Below are positions 53,926 through 61,937 of a stretch of 64,000 nt of DNA, in pieces. The first letter of the stretch is position 1; every line of letters starts with the position of its first letter. Location of the stretch: NCBI GenBank assembly GCA_902549495.1, contig CACCVU010000002.1, positions 1 to 64,000 on the forward strand, read 5' to 3'. The notes below the pieces were generated by a model. The model saw only the letters and a program-made list of their open reading frames with translations, ran no database searches and was not told where the DNA came from. This DNA comes from an uncultured Pelagibacteraceae bacterium. Its GTDB lineage: Bacteria > Pseudomonadota > Alphaproteobacteria > Pelagibacterales > Pelagibacteraceae. A program made the position numbers and the translations under genes.

Positions 53926-54594
53926 ATGTTTTCATCAAATCTAGGAAAAAAGTTAGACAAATACCACTTACTCAAACACCCGTTTTATCAAATTTACTGG
54001 AATGAGGGTAAATTGAATAGGGAAATTATTAAAGATTATGCTGAACAATATTACCAGCACGTTAAAGCGTTTCCAAGATACATAAGTGCAACTCACTCTA
54101 TTTGCGAAGATATAGAGAAAAGAAGAATTCTCCTGGAAAATTTACAAGATGAGGAAAACAAAGATGGTGATCACCCGAAACTTTGGAAAAATTTTGCAAA
54201 AGCTTTAGGAGCTGATGATAAAAAAATAGAAAACGCAAAACTTGATTGGTTTACAAAGGATATGATTGATAATTTTTTCGCTCAAGCGAGAAAATCTTAC
54301 GCTGAAGGTTTAGCGTCATTATATACCTATGAAAGACAAATTCCTGAAATAGCGGAGACTAAAATCCAAGGTTTAAAAAAATTTTACGGAGTAAATTCAA
54401 AAGAGGGACTAGAATTTTTTGAAGCTCATAAATCTGCTGACGTTATTCATAGAGCTGAATGTGAAAAACTTTTGGACGGACTTTCTAAAGAGGAACAAAA
54501 GAAGGCCGAAAATGCTTCATTGTTAACTGCTAGATATCTATGGAATTTCCTAAGCGGAATGGTTTCTAAGCACAAACTACAGCAGGCAGCATAG
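53926..54594 (+). CDS. CADD family protein, probable alternative p-aminobenzoate synthase
   Basis: 222 residues, all-helical haem-oxygenase-like fold with PqqC resemblance. LKHPFYQIYWNEGKLNREIIKDYAEQYYQHVKAFPRYISATHS, LENLQDEENKDGDHPKLW and FFEAHKSADVIHRAECEKLL hold the His/Glu residues expected for the dimetal site. It matches the CADD group (TIGR04305-like), which in Chlamydia and others makes p-aminobenzoate from its own tyrosine in a self-sacrificing reaction and is used in folate synthesis where pabABC is absent. An AAAGGAG ribosome site precedes the ATG. Confidence 0.85.
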   Translation: MFSSNLGKKLDKYHLLKHPFYQIYWNEGKLNREIIKDYAEQYYQHVKAFPRYISATHSICEDIEKRRILLENLQDEENKDGDHPKLWKNFAKALGADDKKIENAKLDWFTKDMIDNFFAQARKSYAEGLASLYTYERQIPEIAETKIQGLKKFYGVNSKEGLEFFEAHKSADVIHRAECEKLLDGLSKEEQKKAENASLLTARYLWNFLSGMVSKHKLQQAA

Positions 54595-54602
54595 TTAGCA
54601 AA

Positions 54603-54651
54603 GTCAAGATTGACAATTTAGTTCAAGAGGAATACCTATGAACTATTAATG
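54603..54651 (+). promoter_or_regulatory. TauE leader: small hairpin, ribosome site and three-codon mini-ORF
   Basis: GTCAA/TTGAC hairpin (54603-54614), then an inverted repeat TAGTTCA / TGAACTA around AGAGG. The AGAGG site is spaced for an ATG at 54638 that reads Met-Asn-Tyr-stop, whose TAA overlaps the TauE ATG (TAATG). TauE translation may be reinitiated from this mini-ORF. Confidence 0.4.
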
Positions 54652-55737
54652 GAAATATATCTTCCTATAGTTCAAGTTCATATAGATATAATCACAATTT
54701 TATTTATTAGTTTTGCAGTCGGAGTTCTTTCAGGTTTATTTGGTGTCGGTGGAGGGTTTTTAATGACACCATTTTTAATATTTTTAGGAATCCCACCAGT
54801 TTATGCAGTTCCTAATGAAATAAATAATATATTAGCAACTTCAGTTTCTGGATCAATGACACATTGGTTTAAAAACACACTAGATTATAAAATGGGACTG
54901 ATGATAATTATTGGTGGAGTTGTAGGGACCATACTAGGTATTATAACTTTTACTTTTTTTAAAGAAACTGGGAAGTTAAGTTTAATTATTTCATTATCAT
55001 ATATGTATCTTCTTGCGATTATCGGTACATTGATGCTCATCGAGGGTGCTAAAGAAATTGATAGAGCTAGAAAAAAATTAATTTTAAAACAAAAATTACA
55101 CACACACTACTGGATACATGGCTTACCGCTAAAACTTAGATTTCCAAAATCAAGACTTTACGAGAGCGCTTTTACGCCAATCTTACTTGGTATTATAGTA
55201 GGATTTGTTGCGGCGTTAATAGGAGTGGGAGGAGCTTTTTTGATGGTGCCTGCAATGATTTATATAATAGGTATGCCAGTAAAATTTATACCTGGAACAT
55301 CTTTATTTGTCACAGTTTTTATAAGTGCACTAGTGACTATATTGCATGCATTTAACTATGGCTCTATAGATTTGATTTTGGTGATAATTTTAGTTGTAGG
55401 TTCTATTATCGGAGTACAGGTTGGTCAAAAAGTTGGGCAATATTTAGATAGCTCACATTTAAAAACTTTATTTGCAATGTTGTTATGTGCAGTCGCGATA
55501 GCTATTGCATATGATACATTTTTTTATGAGGGAGCAAGGCAATTAAAAGATGCTGAAATAGTTAATTTAGAGAACCTAAACTTTTTCTCTAAATTTATTT
55601 CAAAGCTATCTGAAAATAATCCACTTCTTTATGGATCAATGGCAATACTTTTAGCCATTTTATTAGGAATAATAGGTGCAGGCGGTAGACAATTATTGAG
55701 TAAATACAAACACATCTTTCTAATTAAAAAAAATTAA
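54649..55737 (+). CDS. TauE/SafE family sulfite/organosulfonate exporter (longer form)
   Basis: 362 residues, about nine helices. FISFAVGVLSGLFGVGGGFLMTPFLIFLGIPPVYAV and the mirrored second motif FVAALIGVGGAFLMVPAMIYIIGMPVKFIPGTSLF are the two TauE/SafE repeats. A cytoplasmic insertion (IDRARKKLILKQKLHTHYWIHGLPLKLRFPKS) and an extra C-terminal helix distinguish it from the compact form next door. Exporter or importer of sulfite, sulfonate or related anions. Confidence 0.88.
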   Translation: MEIYLPIVQVHIDIITILFISFAVGVLSGLFGVGGGFLMTPFLIFLGIPPVYAVPNEINNILATSVSGSMTHWFKNTLDYKMGLMIIIGGVVGTILGIITFTFFKETGKLSLIISLSYMYLLAIIGTLMLIEGAKEIDRARKKLILKQKLHTHYWIHGLPLKLRFPKSRLYESAFTPILLGIIVGFVAALIGVGGAFLMVPAMIYIIGMPVKFIPGTSLFVTVFISALVTILHAFNYGSIDLILVIILVVGSIIGVQVGQKVGQYLDSSHLKTLFAMLLCAVAIAIAYDTFFYEGARQLKDAEIVNLENLNFFSKFISKLSENNPLLYGSMAILLAILLGIIGAGGRQLLSKYKHIFLIKKN

Positions 55738-56483
55738 ATTAAAGCTCTAATTAATCCAAAAATTGAGACTAAAATTAAAAAGTAAAGCACATACTTTTTA
55801 TAATTCTCTTTTGAGCTTCCGGTAAATAATTTTGTGCCAATTGAAACGCCAAAGGGAACAATTAAAATAAGAGGTAAAGTTCTATATAATACAGTATAAT
55901 TTAATATATCATTAAAGTAAGCGAGAATTAATGCATATAAATCAGTGAAGAAAAATAGAGCAGCTAACGATGCCCTAATTACTGCTGGTTCAGCTGCAAT
56001 TATTAAAAAATATAGTGCTATCGGCAAACCAGCCAAAGTACCAAATCCATTAACTGTCCCAGCTGTTGCTCCGACAAAAAATTTGGAAATATTGTGATTT
56101 AATTTTTTGTTTTTATATCCACGTAATAATAAAAAAGCAAAAATAAGAACTGTTATCGAAATTATTAAATGTGTTACTCTTGGCTCCAATATAGAAAGAA
56201 GATGCACACCAAAAGGAGTTCCAATTGACACCCCCACAAGTAAATAAAAAACGAATTTCCAATTAATTTTTTTCCATATACTTGGTATCATAAAAAAACT
56301 TGCTATTATTTCTAACAATAAGATTATTGGTACAATTTCTTTTGGTGGTAAAATAAAAGATAACAATGAAACACTTGATGCAGAAAAACCAAAGCCGCTA
56401 AAACCTCTAACAGTTGATGCAAAAAGTATAATTCCACAAAAAAACAAGAACTCTAAAAATGATAAATCTATTGTTGTTAACAT
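55734..56483 (-). CDS. TauE/SafE family transporter (compact form)
   Basis: 249 residues, eight helices. FASTVRGFSGFGFSASSVSLLSFILPPKEIVPIILLLEI and FVGATAGTVNGFGTLAGLPIALYFLI are the two family repeats. Only distantly similar to the convergent neighbour at 54649, with which it shares a 4-bp 3' overlap. Substrate unknown. Confidence 0.85.
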   Translation of the reverse strand: MLTTIDLSFLEFLFFCGIILFASTVRGFSGFGFSASSVSLLSFILPPKEIVPIILLLEIIASFFMIPSIWKKINWKFVFYLLVGVSIGTPFGVHLLSILEPRVTHLIISITVLIFAFLLLRGYKNKKLNHNISKFFVGATAGTVNGFGTLAGLPIALYFLIIAAEPAVIRASLAALFFFTDLYALILAYFNDILNYTVLYRTLPLILIVPFGVSIGTKLFTGSSKENYKKYVLYFLILVSIFGLIRALI

Positions 56484-56487
56484 ATAA

Positions 56488-57276
56488 TTAATTTAAAATT
56501 GTCATTGGATCTAATTTTATTTCGAACCAATTTAAGCGAATATCCAGATGGGGTCCTGTAGCTCTTCCACTTTGACCAAGAGTGCCAACAATCTGTCCTT
56601 TTTTAACTTTTTGTCCTTTTTGAACATTTATATCTTTCATGTGCATGTACAAGGTACTTATTCCATGACCATGGTCAAAAATGATAGTTCCTCCAGTGAA
56701 ATACATATCTTTTTCTACTAATGTAACCACTCCATCCATCATTGATTTTACAGGAGTACCCTCAGGTGCATGAAAATCAATTCCATAATGAGGTCTTCTT
56801 GGTTTTCCATTTAGAATTCTTTGACTACCGTAAACACCCGTGATGATATATTTATCTATAGGGTAAACAAATTTATCTTTGAAAAAAATTAGATTACTAT
56901 TTATTGCTCTAGCATCTCCAATTAATTTATTATCTTTTTTTATCCTTTCATAAACTTCTGGCGGCGGAGTGACTTTTTTCGGTGGAAGGCCATCAATTCT
57001 CTGAATTTTATATTCTCTTTTGAAGACCTGCTTTTCAATTAATTTTGTTTCTTTTTTATTTTGTATTTTTATTACTACGTTATTTTTTCTATCTCTATCT
57101 AGTCCAAAAGCAAAAAACCCATCTTTTGAGACTCTTATTTTTCTGTTATCTATGAACACTTTTGATTTCGGATCTGTTTTACCAAGAATAAAAGAGCCTT
57201 GTTTAAAATTTCCTTGAAACTCAACAGCGTGAGAAATATTAAATATAATCAAAAAAAATAATGCATATCTAATCAT
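56488..57276 (-). CDS. Exported M23 (LytM) peptidase-like protein with altered HxH motif
   Basis: 262 residues from the ATG at 57276, which overlaps the TerC stop (ATGA) and begins a signal peptide (MIRYALFFLIIFNISHA-V); the track starts 26 codons upstream. N-terminal Ig-like region (residues ~20-85), then the LytM domain: PHYGIDFHAPEGTPV (HxxxD), DHGHGISTLYMHM, and GPHLDIRLNWFEIKLDPM. The final zinc motif is normally HLH but reads HLD here, so metal binding may be altered or activity lost. Acts on or regulates cell-wall hydrolysis in the periplasm. Confidence 0.88.
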   Translation of the reverse strand: MIRYALFFLIIFNISHAVEFQGNFKQGSFILGKTDPKSKVFIDNRKIRVSKDGFFAFGLDRDRKNNVVIKIQNKKETKLIEKQVFKREYKIQRIDGLPPKKVTPPPEVYERIKKDNKLIGDARAINSNLIFFKDKFVYPIDKYIITGVYGSQRILNGKPRRPHYGIDFHAPEGTPVKSMMDGVVTLVEKDMYFTGGTIIFDHGHGISTLYMHMKDINVQKGQKVKKGQIVGTLGQSGRATGPHLDIRLNWFEIKLDPMTILN

Positions 57277-57845
57277 AATAAAATTATAAGATCCTCGTAA
57301 ATTAACTGAAATGAAACAATTAAAATTGCTAATAAACCTACCCAACTTATCCAAGAATATTTTTTTATTAACTTAGCAGTATAATTTGCAGCAAACGCCA
57401 TCAGCAATATTGATAATCCTAATCCAAAAGCTAAAAGCATATAATGATCTTTAGCTGCACCAGCTACTCCTAAAACGTTGTCTAAACTCATAGTTACATC
57501 TGCAAGAATAACTGTGAAAATTGCTTTTTTAAAATTTGAATTATCAACTTCAATATTTTTTTCTTCAATTTTATTTTGAATAACATCACGATAAAGCTTA
57601 TAGCAAATATAGAGTAACAATATCCCCCCAATAAGTCTTAACCCTGTAATCTGTAATAAATAAGCTGTTATAAAGGTAAAAATAATTCTTAAAACTACTG
57701 CTCCTCCAATGCCCCAAAATATAATTTTTTTTCTCTTAGAAGACTCAAATTTTGATGCAACCATTCCAATAATAATTGCATTATCGCCTGCTAAGACTAA
57801 GTCTATCAAGATAATTTCAATTAATATAATTAGTTGCTCTGTCAT
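57273..57845 (-). CDS. TerC family integral membrane protein (second copy)
   Basis: 190 residues, about seven helices. Acidic motifs DLVLAGDNAIIIGMVASKF near residue 15 and ADVTMSLDNVLGVAGAAKDH near 114 mirror the first copy at 16376, including the basic cytoplasmic segment between. The two copies differ enough to be separate subfamilies. The stop overlaps the M23 start by 4 bp. Metal-ion transport is likely. Confidence 0.87.
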   Translation of the reverse strand: MTEQLIILIEIILIDLVLAGDNAIIIGMVASKFESSKRKKIIFWGIGGAVVLRIIFTFITAYLLQITGLRLIGGILLLYICYKLYRDVIQNKIEEKNIEVDNSNFKKAIFTVILADVTMSLDNVLGVAGAAKDHYMLLAFGLGLSILLMAFAANYTAKLIKKYSWISWVGLLAILIVSFQLIYEDLIILL

Positions 57846-57869
57846 AATGAAATTTATATTCTATAAAAT

Positions 57870-58628
57870 ATGAACTATAAAAATATTAAAATAGAAAAGC
57901 GAGGAAATTACGCAATTATTCAAATTGCTAACAATAAAAATAATAGTTTAGATGAAAAAACCCTAAATGAAATAGCTAATGCAACCAAGCATTTAAATAA
58001 AACTAAAGAAATAAAATGTATTGGTTTAATTGGTGGATCAAAGTTTTTTTCTCCTGGAGCTGATATCAAAGAATTAGAAAAATTAAACTCCAAACAAGCA
58101 AAAAAACAAAAACTATTCTCAAATATTGATAAACTAAAAGATATTGATATTCCAATCATTGCATTTGTCGATGGTTATGCATTAGGCGGAGGCTTTGAAT
58201 TGGCTCTTTCAAGTGATCTCATTATTGCTAGTGATAATGCAAAGTTTGGATTACCCGAAATTAATTTAGGACTTATTCCGGGTATAGGTGGAACACAAAA
58301 AACTAAAAAATTTACTTCAAATCAAAATATAAAATATCTAGCTATGTCCGGAGATATTATCGATTCTGAAACAGCGATGAAGTTTGGGATAGTCTCACAA
58401 ATTATTCCAAAAGAAAATTTTAATGACTTTATGATTAAATTTTTGATCAAAATTTCTTCAAAACCTAAAAAATCACTTCAAATTATTAAAAAACTTGTAA
58501 ATTTAGAGATTAACTCTAAGAATGCTTTACAAAAAGAAAGACAAGAATTTTATAAGCTTTTAGATAGTAAAAATAAAAAAATTGGTATCGAAAGTTTTAT
58601 TTTAAAAAAAACACCAGTGTGGGATTAA
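57870..58628 (+). CDS. Enoyl-CoA hydratase/isomerase family protein
   Basis: 252 residues. Crotonase fold: FFSPGADIKELEKL is the first oxyanion-hole segment, DGYALGGGFELALSSDLIIASDNAKFGLPEINLGLIPGIGGTQ includes the second and the catalytic Glu positions (PEINLGLIPG). Fatty acid beta-oxidation or related acyl-CoA chemistry. Convergent with the GT17 gene (4-bp overlap). Confidence 0.88.
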   Translation: MNYKNIKIEKRGNYAIIQIANNKNNSLDEKTLNEIANATKHLNKTKEIKCIGLIGGSKFFSPGADIKELEKLNSKQAKKQKLFSNIDKLKDIDIPIIAFVDGYALGGGFELALSSDLIIASDNAKFGLPEINLGLIPGIGGTQKTKKFTSNQNIKYLAMSGDIIDSETAMKFGIVSQIIPKENFNDFMIKFLIKISSKPKKSLQIIKKLVNLEINSKNALQKERQEFYKLLDSKNKKIGIESFILKKTPVWD

Positions 58629-59503
58629 AGATCAAACCACTCTAAGTATTTTTCTTTATTACTTACAAGATATCTTGGCAAAAGATCAGGATCAATTTTT
58701 TTAAGTTTGTAGTCGCTGTCCCATTTACTTTTAGAACTTTTGTCTGCAAAATGATCATAGAACATTTCTCTTTTAGAAATTTTATCTCTAATTTTATCAA
58801 CTGTTATTCCACTTAATTTGAATTCATCATGATGGCCAAAGTTCATAAATTTTTCAAACATATCCTCAGGACTTTTTAAATTTGTAAAATGCCACCCACC
58901 ATCGTTTATAATATTTAAATTTGAATATTTGGTGTTAGAAAAATATGTATCTATTCTCCAAATAGGATATTTTTTAAACTTGATGTTTCGAAGCCAAGAA
59001 AAAGATTTCAAATTCTTTTTTCTACACCCTTTAGTACCTGGCCAGAGCATTCTGTTATACAGTAAATTGAACTTAAAATAAAAAAATAGCTGATTAAATA
59101 TTACAATATCATTTTTATTTTTCTTGAAATCTTCAGAGTCTAAATTTGGGATTTCATCATTATCACTTAACATTATAAAATCATCATCATCAGCATCTTT
59201 GATAGCATTTAAATGCTCATCGTAAGATAATTCAATTCTTTTTAGACTATTCGCTCTTTGTAAAGTTGGATTATTATTTTCTTCAACAATTCCGTCAGGT
59301 TCTTTATCTATCACGATATATTTAATTTTATCTTTGAACTTGGGATAATTGTTTATATCAAAATTTAACTTTTTCTTTTTACCGCTATGGGAATAAGTTG
59401 ATTCAGTAACAATAAATTTATCAACTTTATCTTTAAGAACGTTTAATCTTACTTCGTACATCATGTGTTCGTTGTAAAAAGACGTACAATCAATGATTTT
59501 CAT
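58625..59503 (-). CDS. Glycosyltransferase family 17-like protein
   Basis: 292 residues. It opens MKIIDCTSFYNEHMMYEVRL and VDKFIVTESTYSHSGKKKKLNF, continuing through ADDDDFIMLSDNDEIPN (acidic metal site), NQLFFYFKFNLLYNRMLWPGTKGCRKKNLKSFSWLRNIK and GGWHFTNLKSPEDMFEKFMNFGHHDEF. This is the GT17 pattern (beta-1,4-N-acetylglucosaminyltransferase-like). Probably adds sugar to surface polysaccharide. Confidence 0.85.
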   Translation of the reverse strand: MKIIDCTSFYNEHMMYEVRLNVLKDKVDKFIVTESTYSHSGKKKKLNFDINNYPKFKDKIKYIVIDKEPDGIVEENNNPTLQRANSLKRIELSYDEHLNAIKDADDDDFIMLSDNDEIPNLDSEDFKKNKNDIVIFNQLFFYFKFNLLYNRMLWPGTKGCRKKNLKSFSWLRNIKFKKYPIWRIDTYFSNTKYSNLNIINDGGWHFTNLKSPEDMFEKFMNFGHHDEFKLSGITVDKIRDKISKREMFYDHFADKSSKSKWDSDYKLKKIDPDLLPRYLVSNKEKYLEWFDL

Positions 59504-59598
59504 TAATTTTTAACCTCAAGGTTGTAGACATTATGCATACCTGTAATCTAATTTTAACACAATTAAAGTAATCTATATTTTGAGAAATTAAAACTATT

Positions 59599-59982
59599 AT
59601 GAGAAAACATTATTTAATTCTTGCAGTTTTTTTGTGCATGAGCTCAGCCTTTGCTGCAGGACATATAACAAAAGCTCAAAAAGAAAAAACAATAGAGTGT
59701 TTAGGTCACTACAGTGCAACAGCTGTTTTACCAGCTGAGACTATCGAAGTTAAAAACATGGAATTAGCTTTGGCTTCAGTAAAAGTTATAAGAGAATACC
59801 TTTCATCCGAGGGTGTTAAAGATGATGAGATGAACAAAGGCATGAATGCTTATGTAGACAAAGTTTATGGCAAGCCTTTTGATAAATCTAAAAATGGTGA
59901 GTGTAATAAATTTATTTATAAGCAAATTAAAGGTTCAGAAGAAAAAATCGAAAAATTATCTAGAACGATTTATGCAGGCTAA
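59599..59982 (+). CDS. Small exported protein with two conserved-looking Cys
   Basis: 127 residues with a signal peptide (cleavage near AFA-AGHITK, residue ~20). The mature ~107 residues are helical and contain two Cys (TIECLGHY and GECNKF), likely a disulfide. I do not recognise a family. It is the first gene of a run of seven same-strand genes (59599-61937) made mainly of small alpha/beta-barrel proteins; the next start is 2 bp away. Confidence 0.6.
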   Translation: MRKHYLILAVFLCMSSAFAAGHITKAQKEKTIECLGHYSATAVLPAETIEVKNMELALASVKVIREYLSSEGVKDDEMNKGMNAYVDKVYGKPFDKSKNGECNKFIYKQIKGSEEKIEKLSRTIYAG

Positions 59983-59984
59983 AA

Positions 59985-60272
59985 ATGAGCGGATACGTTA
60001 TAGCTAATATAGATGTAAAAAATCCTGAAGCTTATAAAGAATATATTGGTAAAGTTGTGCCTACAGTTCAAAAATTCGGAGGAGAATACCTTGTACGTGC
60101 CGGTGAGTACAAAGTTATAGATGGTGAGTGGAAATACCCTAGAACAGTAGTAATTAAATTTCCAACTTATGAAAAAGCTTTAGAGTGGTATGACTCTAAG
60201 GAATACAAACCAGTAAAACCTATTCGATTAGCAAACTCAGTTGCTAATGGAATAATAATTAGAGGAGTTTAA
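59985..60272 (+). CDS. DUF1330 family protein
   Basis: 95 residues. SGYVIANIDVKNPEAYKEYIGKVVPTVQKFGGEYLVRAGEY and RTVVIKFPTYEKALEWYDSKEYKPVKPIRLANSVANGIII follow DUF1330 throughout, a ferredoxin-like dimeric alpha+beta barrel. Function unknown. Second gene of the small-barrel operon. Confidence 0.92.
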   Translation: MSGYVIANIDVKNPEAYKEYIGKVVPTVQKFGGEYLVRAGEYKVIDGEWKYPRTVVIKFPTYEKALEWYDSKEYKPVKPIRLANSVANGIIIRGV

Positions 60273-60285
60273 ATAAAAGTAAACA

Positions 60286-60576
60286 ATGGAAAAAGAAATG
60301 TTAGTACATCTTAAATTTAAAGAAGGCAAATTAGAAACTTTCACGAAATGGATGCAATCAGATGAGGGTATGAGTGTTAGAAAAAGTGTTGCATATCCGG
60401 AAAAAACTGTTGGTGCTATGATCCCAGATAAAAGCGGAATGCTATTTAAAGTTAATGTTCATAACGAAGCAGGAATGAAAGAGTTTGTAACTGGAAATAA
60501 CTCCACAGCTAAAGCAATTTATGCTGAGTGTGTAGAAAGTGCTCAGTTATTTGAACTATCTAAAATAAACCTATAA
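60286..60576 (+). CDS. Unassigned small protein with ferredoxin-like/dimeric barrel appearance (a)
   Basis: 96 residues: beta (EMLVHLKFKEG), helix (KLETFTKWMQSDEGMSVRKS), two strands (KTVGAMIPDKSGMLFKVNVHN), helix (EAGMKEFVTGNNSTAKAIYAEC) and final strand (VESAQLFELSKINL). The order and size match ABM/DUF1330-like alpha+beta-barrel subunits. No family recognised. Between DUF1330 (13 bp) and the next barrel gene (10 bp). Confidence 0.55.
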   Translation: MEKEMLVHLKFKEGKLETFTKWMQSDEGMSVRKSVAYPEKTVGAMIPDKSGMLFKVNVHNEAGMKEFVTGNNSTAKAIYAECVESAQLFELSKINL

Positions 60577-60586
60577 AGGAGAAAAA

Positions 60587-60874
60587 ATGAAAAACTACAT
60601 GGTAACACACACTTTCAAATCTGCTGAAATGAAAGCTAAATTTACAGAAACAGTGGCTTCTATGAAAATGGAAGATATTGTTAAAAGTATGAAAAGTGAC
60701 AATGCTGCTTGTCAAATGACTTGGAATACACCGGGCGATACAATGGAAATGTTTTGCTGGTGGAAAGGAAAAGATGAGCAAGCAATTATTAATCAATTAG
60801 GTCAAATGAATGATTTTTTCACTCCTCATAAATTTGTTGAGTGCACAGATCAAGTCATGGACTATAACGCATAG
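60587..60874 (+). CDS. Unassigned small protein with ferredoxin-like/dimeric barrel appearance (b)
   Basis: 95 residues, preceded by AAAGGAGAAAAA. Strand MKNYMVTHTFK, helix AEMKAKFTETVASMKMEDIVKSMKS, strand AACQMTWNTPGDTMEMFCWWKGKD, helix EQAIINQLGQMNDFF, and final strand HKFVECTDQVMDYN. Same alpha/beta layout as its neighbours, with low sequence similarity by eye, so not a recent duplicate. Two or three Cys (AACQM, MFCWW, VECTD). Confidence 0.55.
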   Translation: MKNYMVTHTFKSAEMKAKFTETVASMKMEDIVKSMKSDNAACQMTWNTPGDTMEMFCWWKGKDEQAIINQLGQMNDFFTPHKFVECTDQVMDYNA

Positions 60875-60881
60875 GATATTT

Positions 60882-61298
60882 ATGATAGACAAATTTGGAA
60901 ACGCATTTTATTTAATTATTTACTTAGCACATTTTATTATAGTTGGTAGCTACGCTTACCAATTGGTATTTGATACTAAAAAATTTCTTAAGGGTAGAGG
61001 GGTAGATAAAACTGCAACTTTAATTACAAGATTTGCAGGCTCATTCATGATTGCCACTGTTCTAATGGCAATATATATCGCTTTTATTAGATCAGGTGGT
61101 GTAGAAGCTACTTGGGCCTTCTTTAACTTAGTTTTTATAATGAATGTTTCGATATTAATTGTAAATTTTTATACATTAAAAATTGACAAAACAGGTTTAA
61201 CTAAAAAAACTAGAAACGATGGAATATATGCTCCACTCGTTCTTGTTATTATCAGTGCAATTCTTTGTTACGGTTTGGCTGATAAAATTTACGTTTAA
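60882..61298 (+). CDS. Unassigned four-helix membrane protein
   Basis: 138 residues from the ATG at 60882 (AGGATAT before it); the track start at 60810 overlaps the previous gene. Helices: AFYLIIYLAHFIIVGSYAYQLVF, FAGSFMIATVLMAIYIAFI, WAFFNLVFIMNVSILIVNFYTL and YAPLVLVIISAILCYGLA. No family recognised. It sits between barrel genes, so may provide the membrane partner of the set. Confidence 0.55.
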   Translation: MIDKFGNAFYLIIYLAHFIIVGSYAYQLVFDTKKFLKGRGVDKTATLITRFAGSFMIATVLMAIYIAFIRSGGVEATWAFFNLVFIMNVSILIVNFYTLKIDKTGLTKKTRNDGIYAPLVLVIISAILCYGLADKIYV

Positions 61299-61306
61299 GG
61301 AGATAC

Positions 61307-61600
61307 ATGGCAAAGTTTATGAATATTGTTAGATGCAAAGTGAAATCATCTGGCAGAGAAGAATATTTGAAAAAAATAGATGAGATGCCAAAATTCGATG
61401 GGCAGATTTCAGCTAAATATGTTGAAACGAAACCTAATGAATTTTTTATGTTAGGTGAATGGAATTCTGAAGATGACATTGCTAAAGCAAGATCAAAAAT
61501 GATTGCATTCTTGGATACACTTCGGCACACTTTGGAAGAACTGTCACCAGATTTGGGAGTAACTGATCCTCATTCTGGTACAGTTGTAATTGAGAAATAG
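61307..61600 (+). CDS. Small ABM-like alpha/beta barrel protein (c)
   Basis: 97 residues after a strong AAGGAG site. MAKFMNIVRCKVKSSGREEYLKKIDEMPKFDGQISAKYVETKPNEFFMLGEWNSEDDIAKARSKMIAFLDTLR has the ABM (antibiotic biosynthesis monooxygenase-like) pattern: strand, helix, strand, strand (EFFMLGEWNSEDD), helix. Substrate unknown. Confidence 0.6.
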   Translation: MAKFMNIVRCKVKSSGREEYLKKIDEMPKFDGQISAKYVETKPNEFFMLGEWNSEDDIAKARSKMIAFLDTLRHTLEELSPDLGVTDPHSGTVVIEK

Positions 61601-61613
61601 GAAAGGGGTAACA

Positions 61614-61937
61614 ATGGCAAAATTTTATACACTTGGGTGTTACACAGCTAAAGGTCTTGGAGGATTTGTAAGTAATCCATCTACTGACAGAAAAGCTGCA
61701 ACATCTGCACTTGCTGCTTCTGTGGGAGCTAAAGTAACTCAATACTCAGGCCTTAGAGGAAAATATGATTTTATGGCAGTGATTGAAGGAACTTTTGAAC
61801 AAGCTGCTGCAGCTGCAATGGTTGCTGTTTCTAGTGGTGCTGTTTCAGATTTTACAATTTTAGAAGATGTAAATCTTAATGAAATAGCTAAAACTGCACA
61901 GAAAATGGCATCATCATACAAAGAGCCAGGAAAATAA
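61614..61937 (+). CDS. GYD domain protein
   Basis: 107 residues from the ATG at 61614 after a GAAAGGGGTAA ribosome site; the track begins 8 codons upstream. AKFYTLGCYTAKGLGGFVSNPSTDRKAATSALAASVGAKVTQYSGLRGKYDFMAVIEGTFEQAAAAAMVAVSSGAVSDFTILEDV is a GYD domain (GKYDFMAVIEG), another ferredoxin-like dimeric fold of unknown function. Last gene of the small-barrel run; it ends at the very edge of the convergent methyltransferase gene. Confidence 0.9.
   Translation: MAKFYTLGCYTAKGLGGFVSNPSTDRKAATSALAASVGAKVTQYSGLRGKYDFMAVIEGTFEQAAAAAMVAVSSGAVSDFTILEDVNLNEIAKTAQKMASSYKEPGK

Noticed and set aside
59599-61937. Barrel operon as a recent tandem duplication array
   Set aside because: The five small proteins share fold-like layout but little sequence, and two belong to different named families (DUF1330, GYD).
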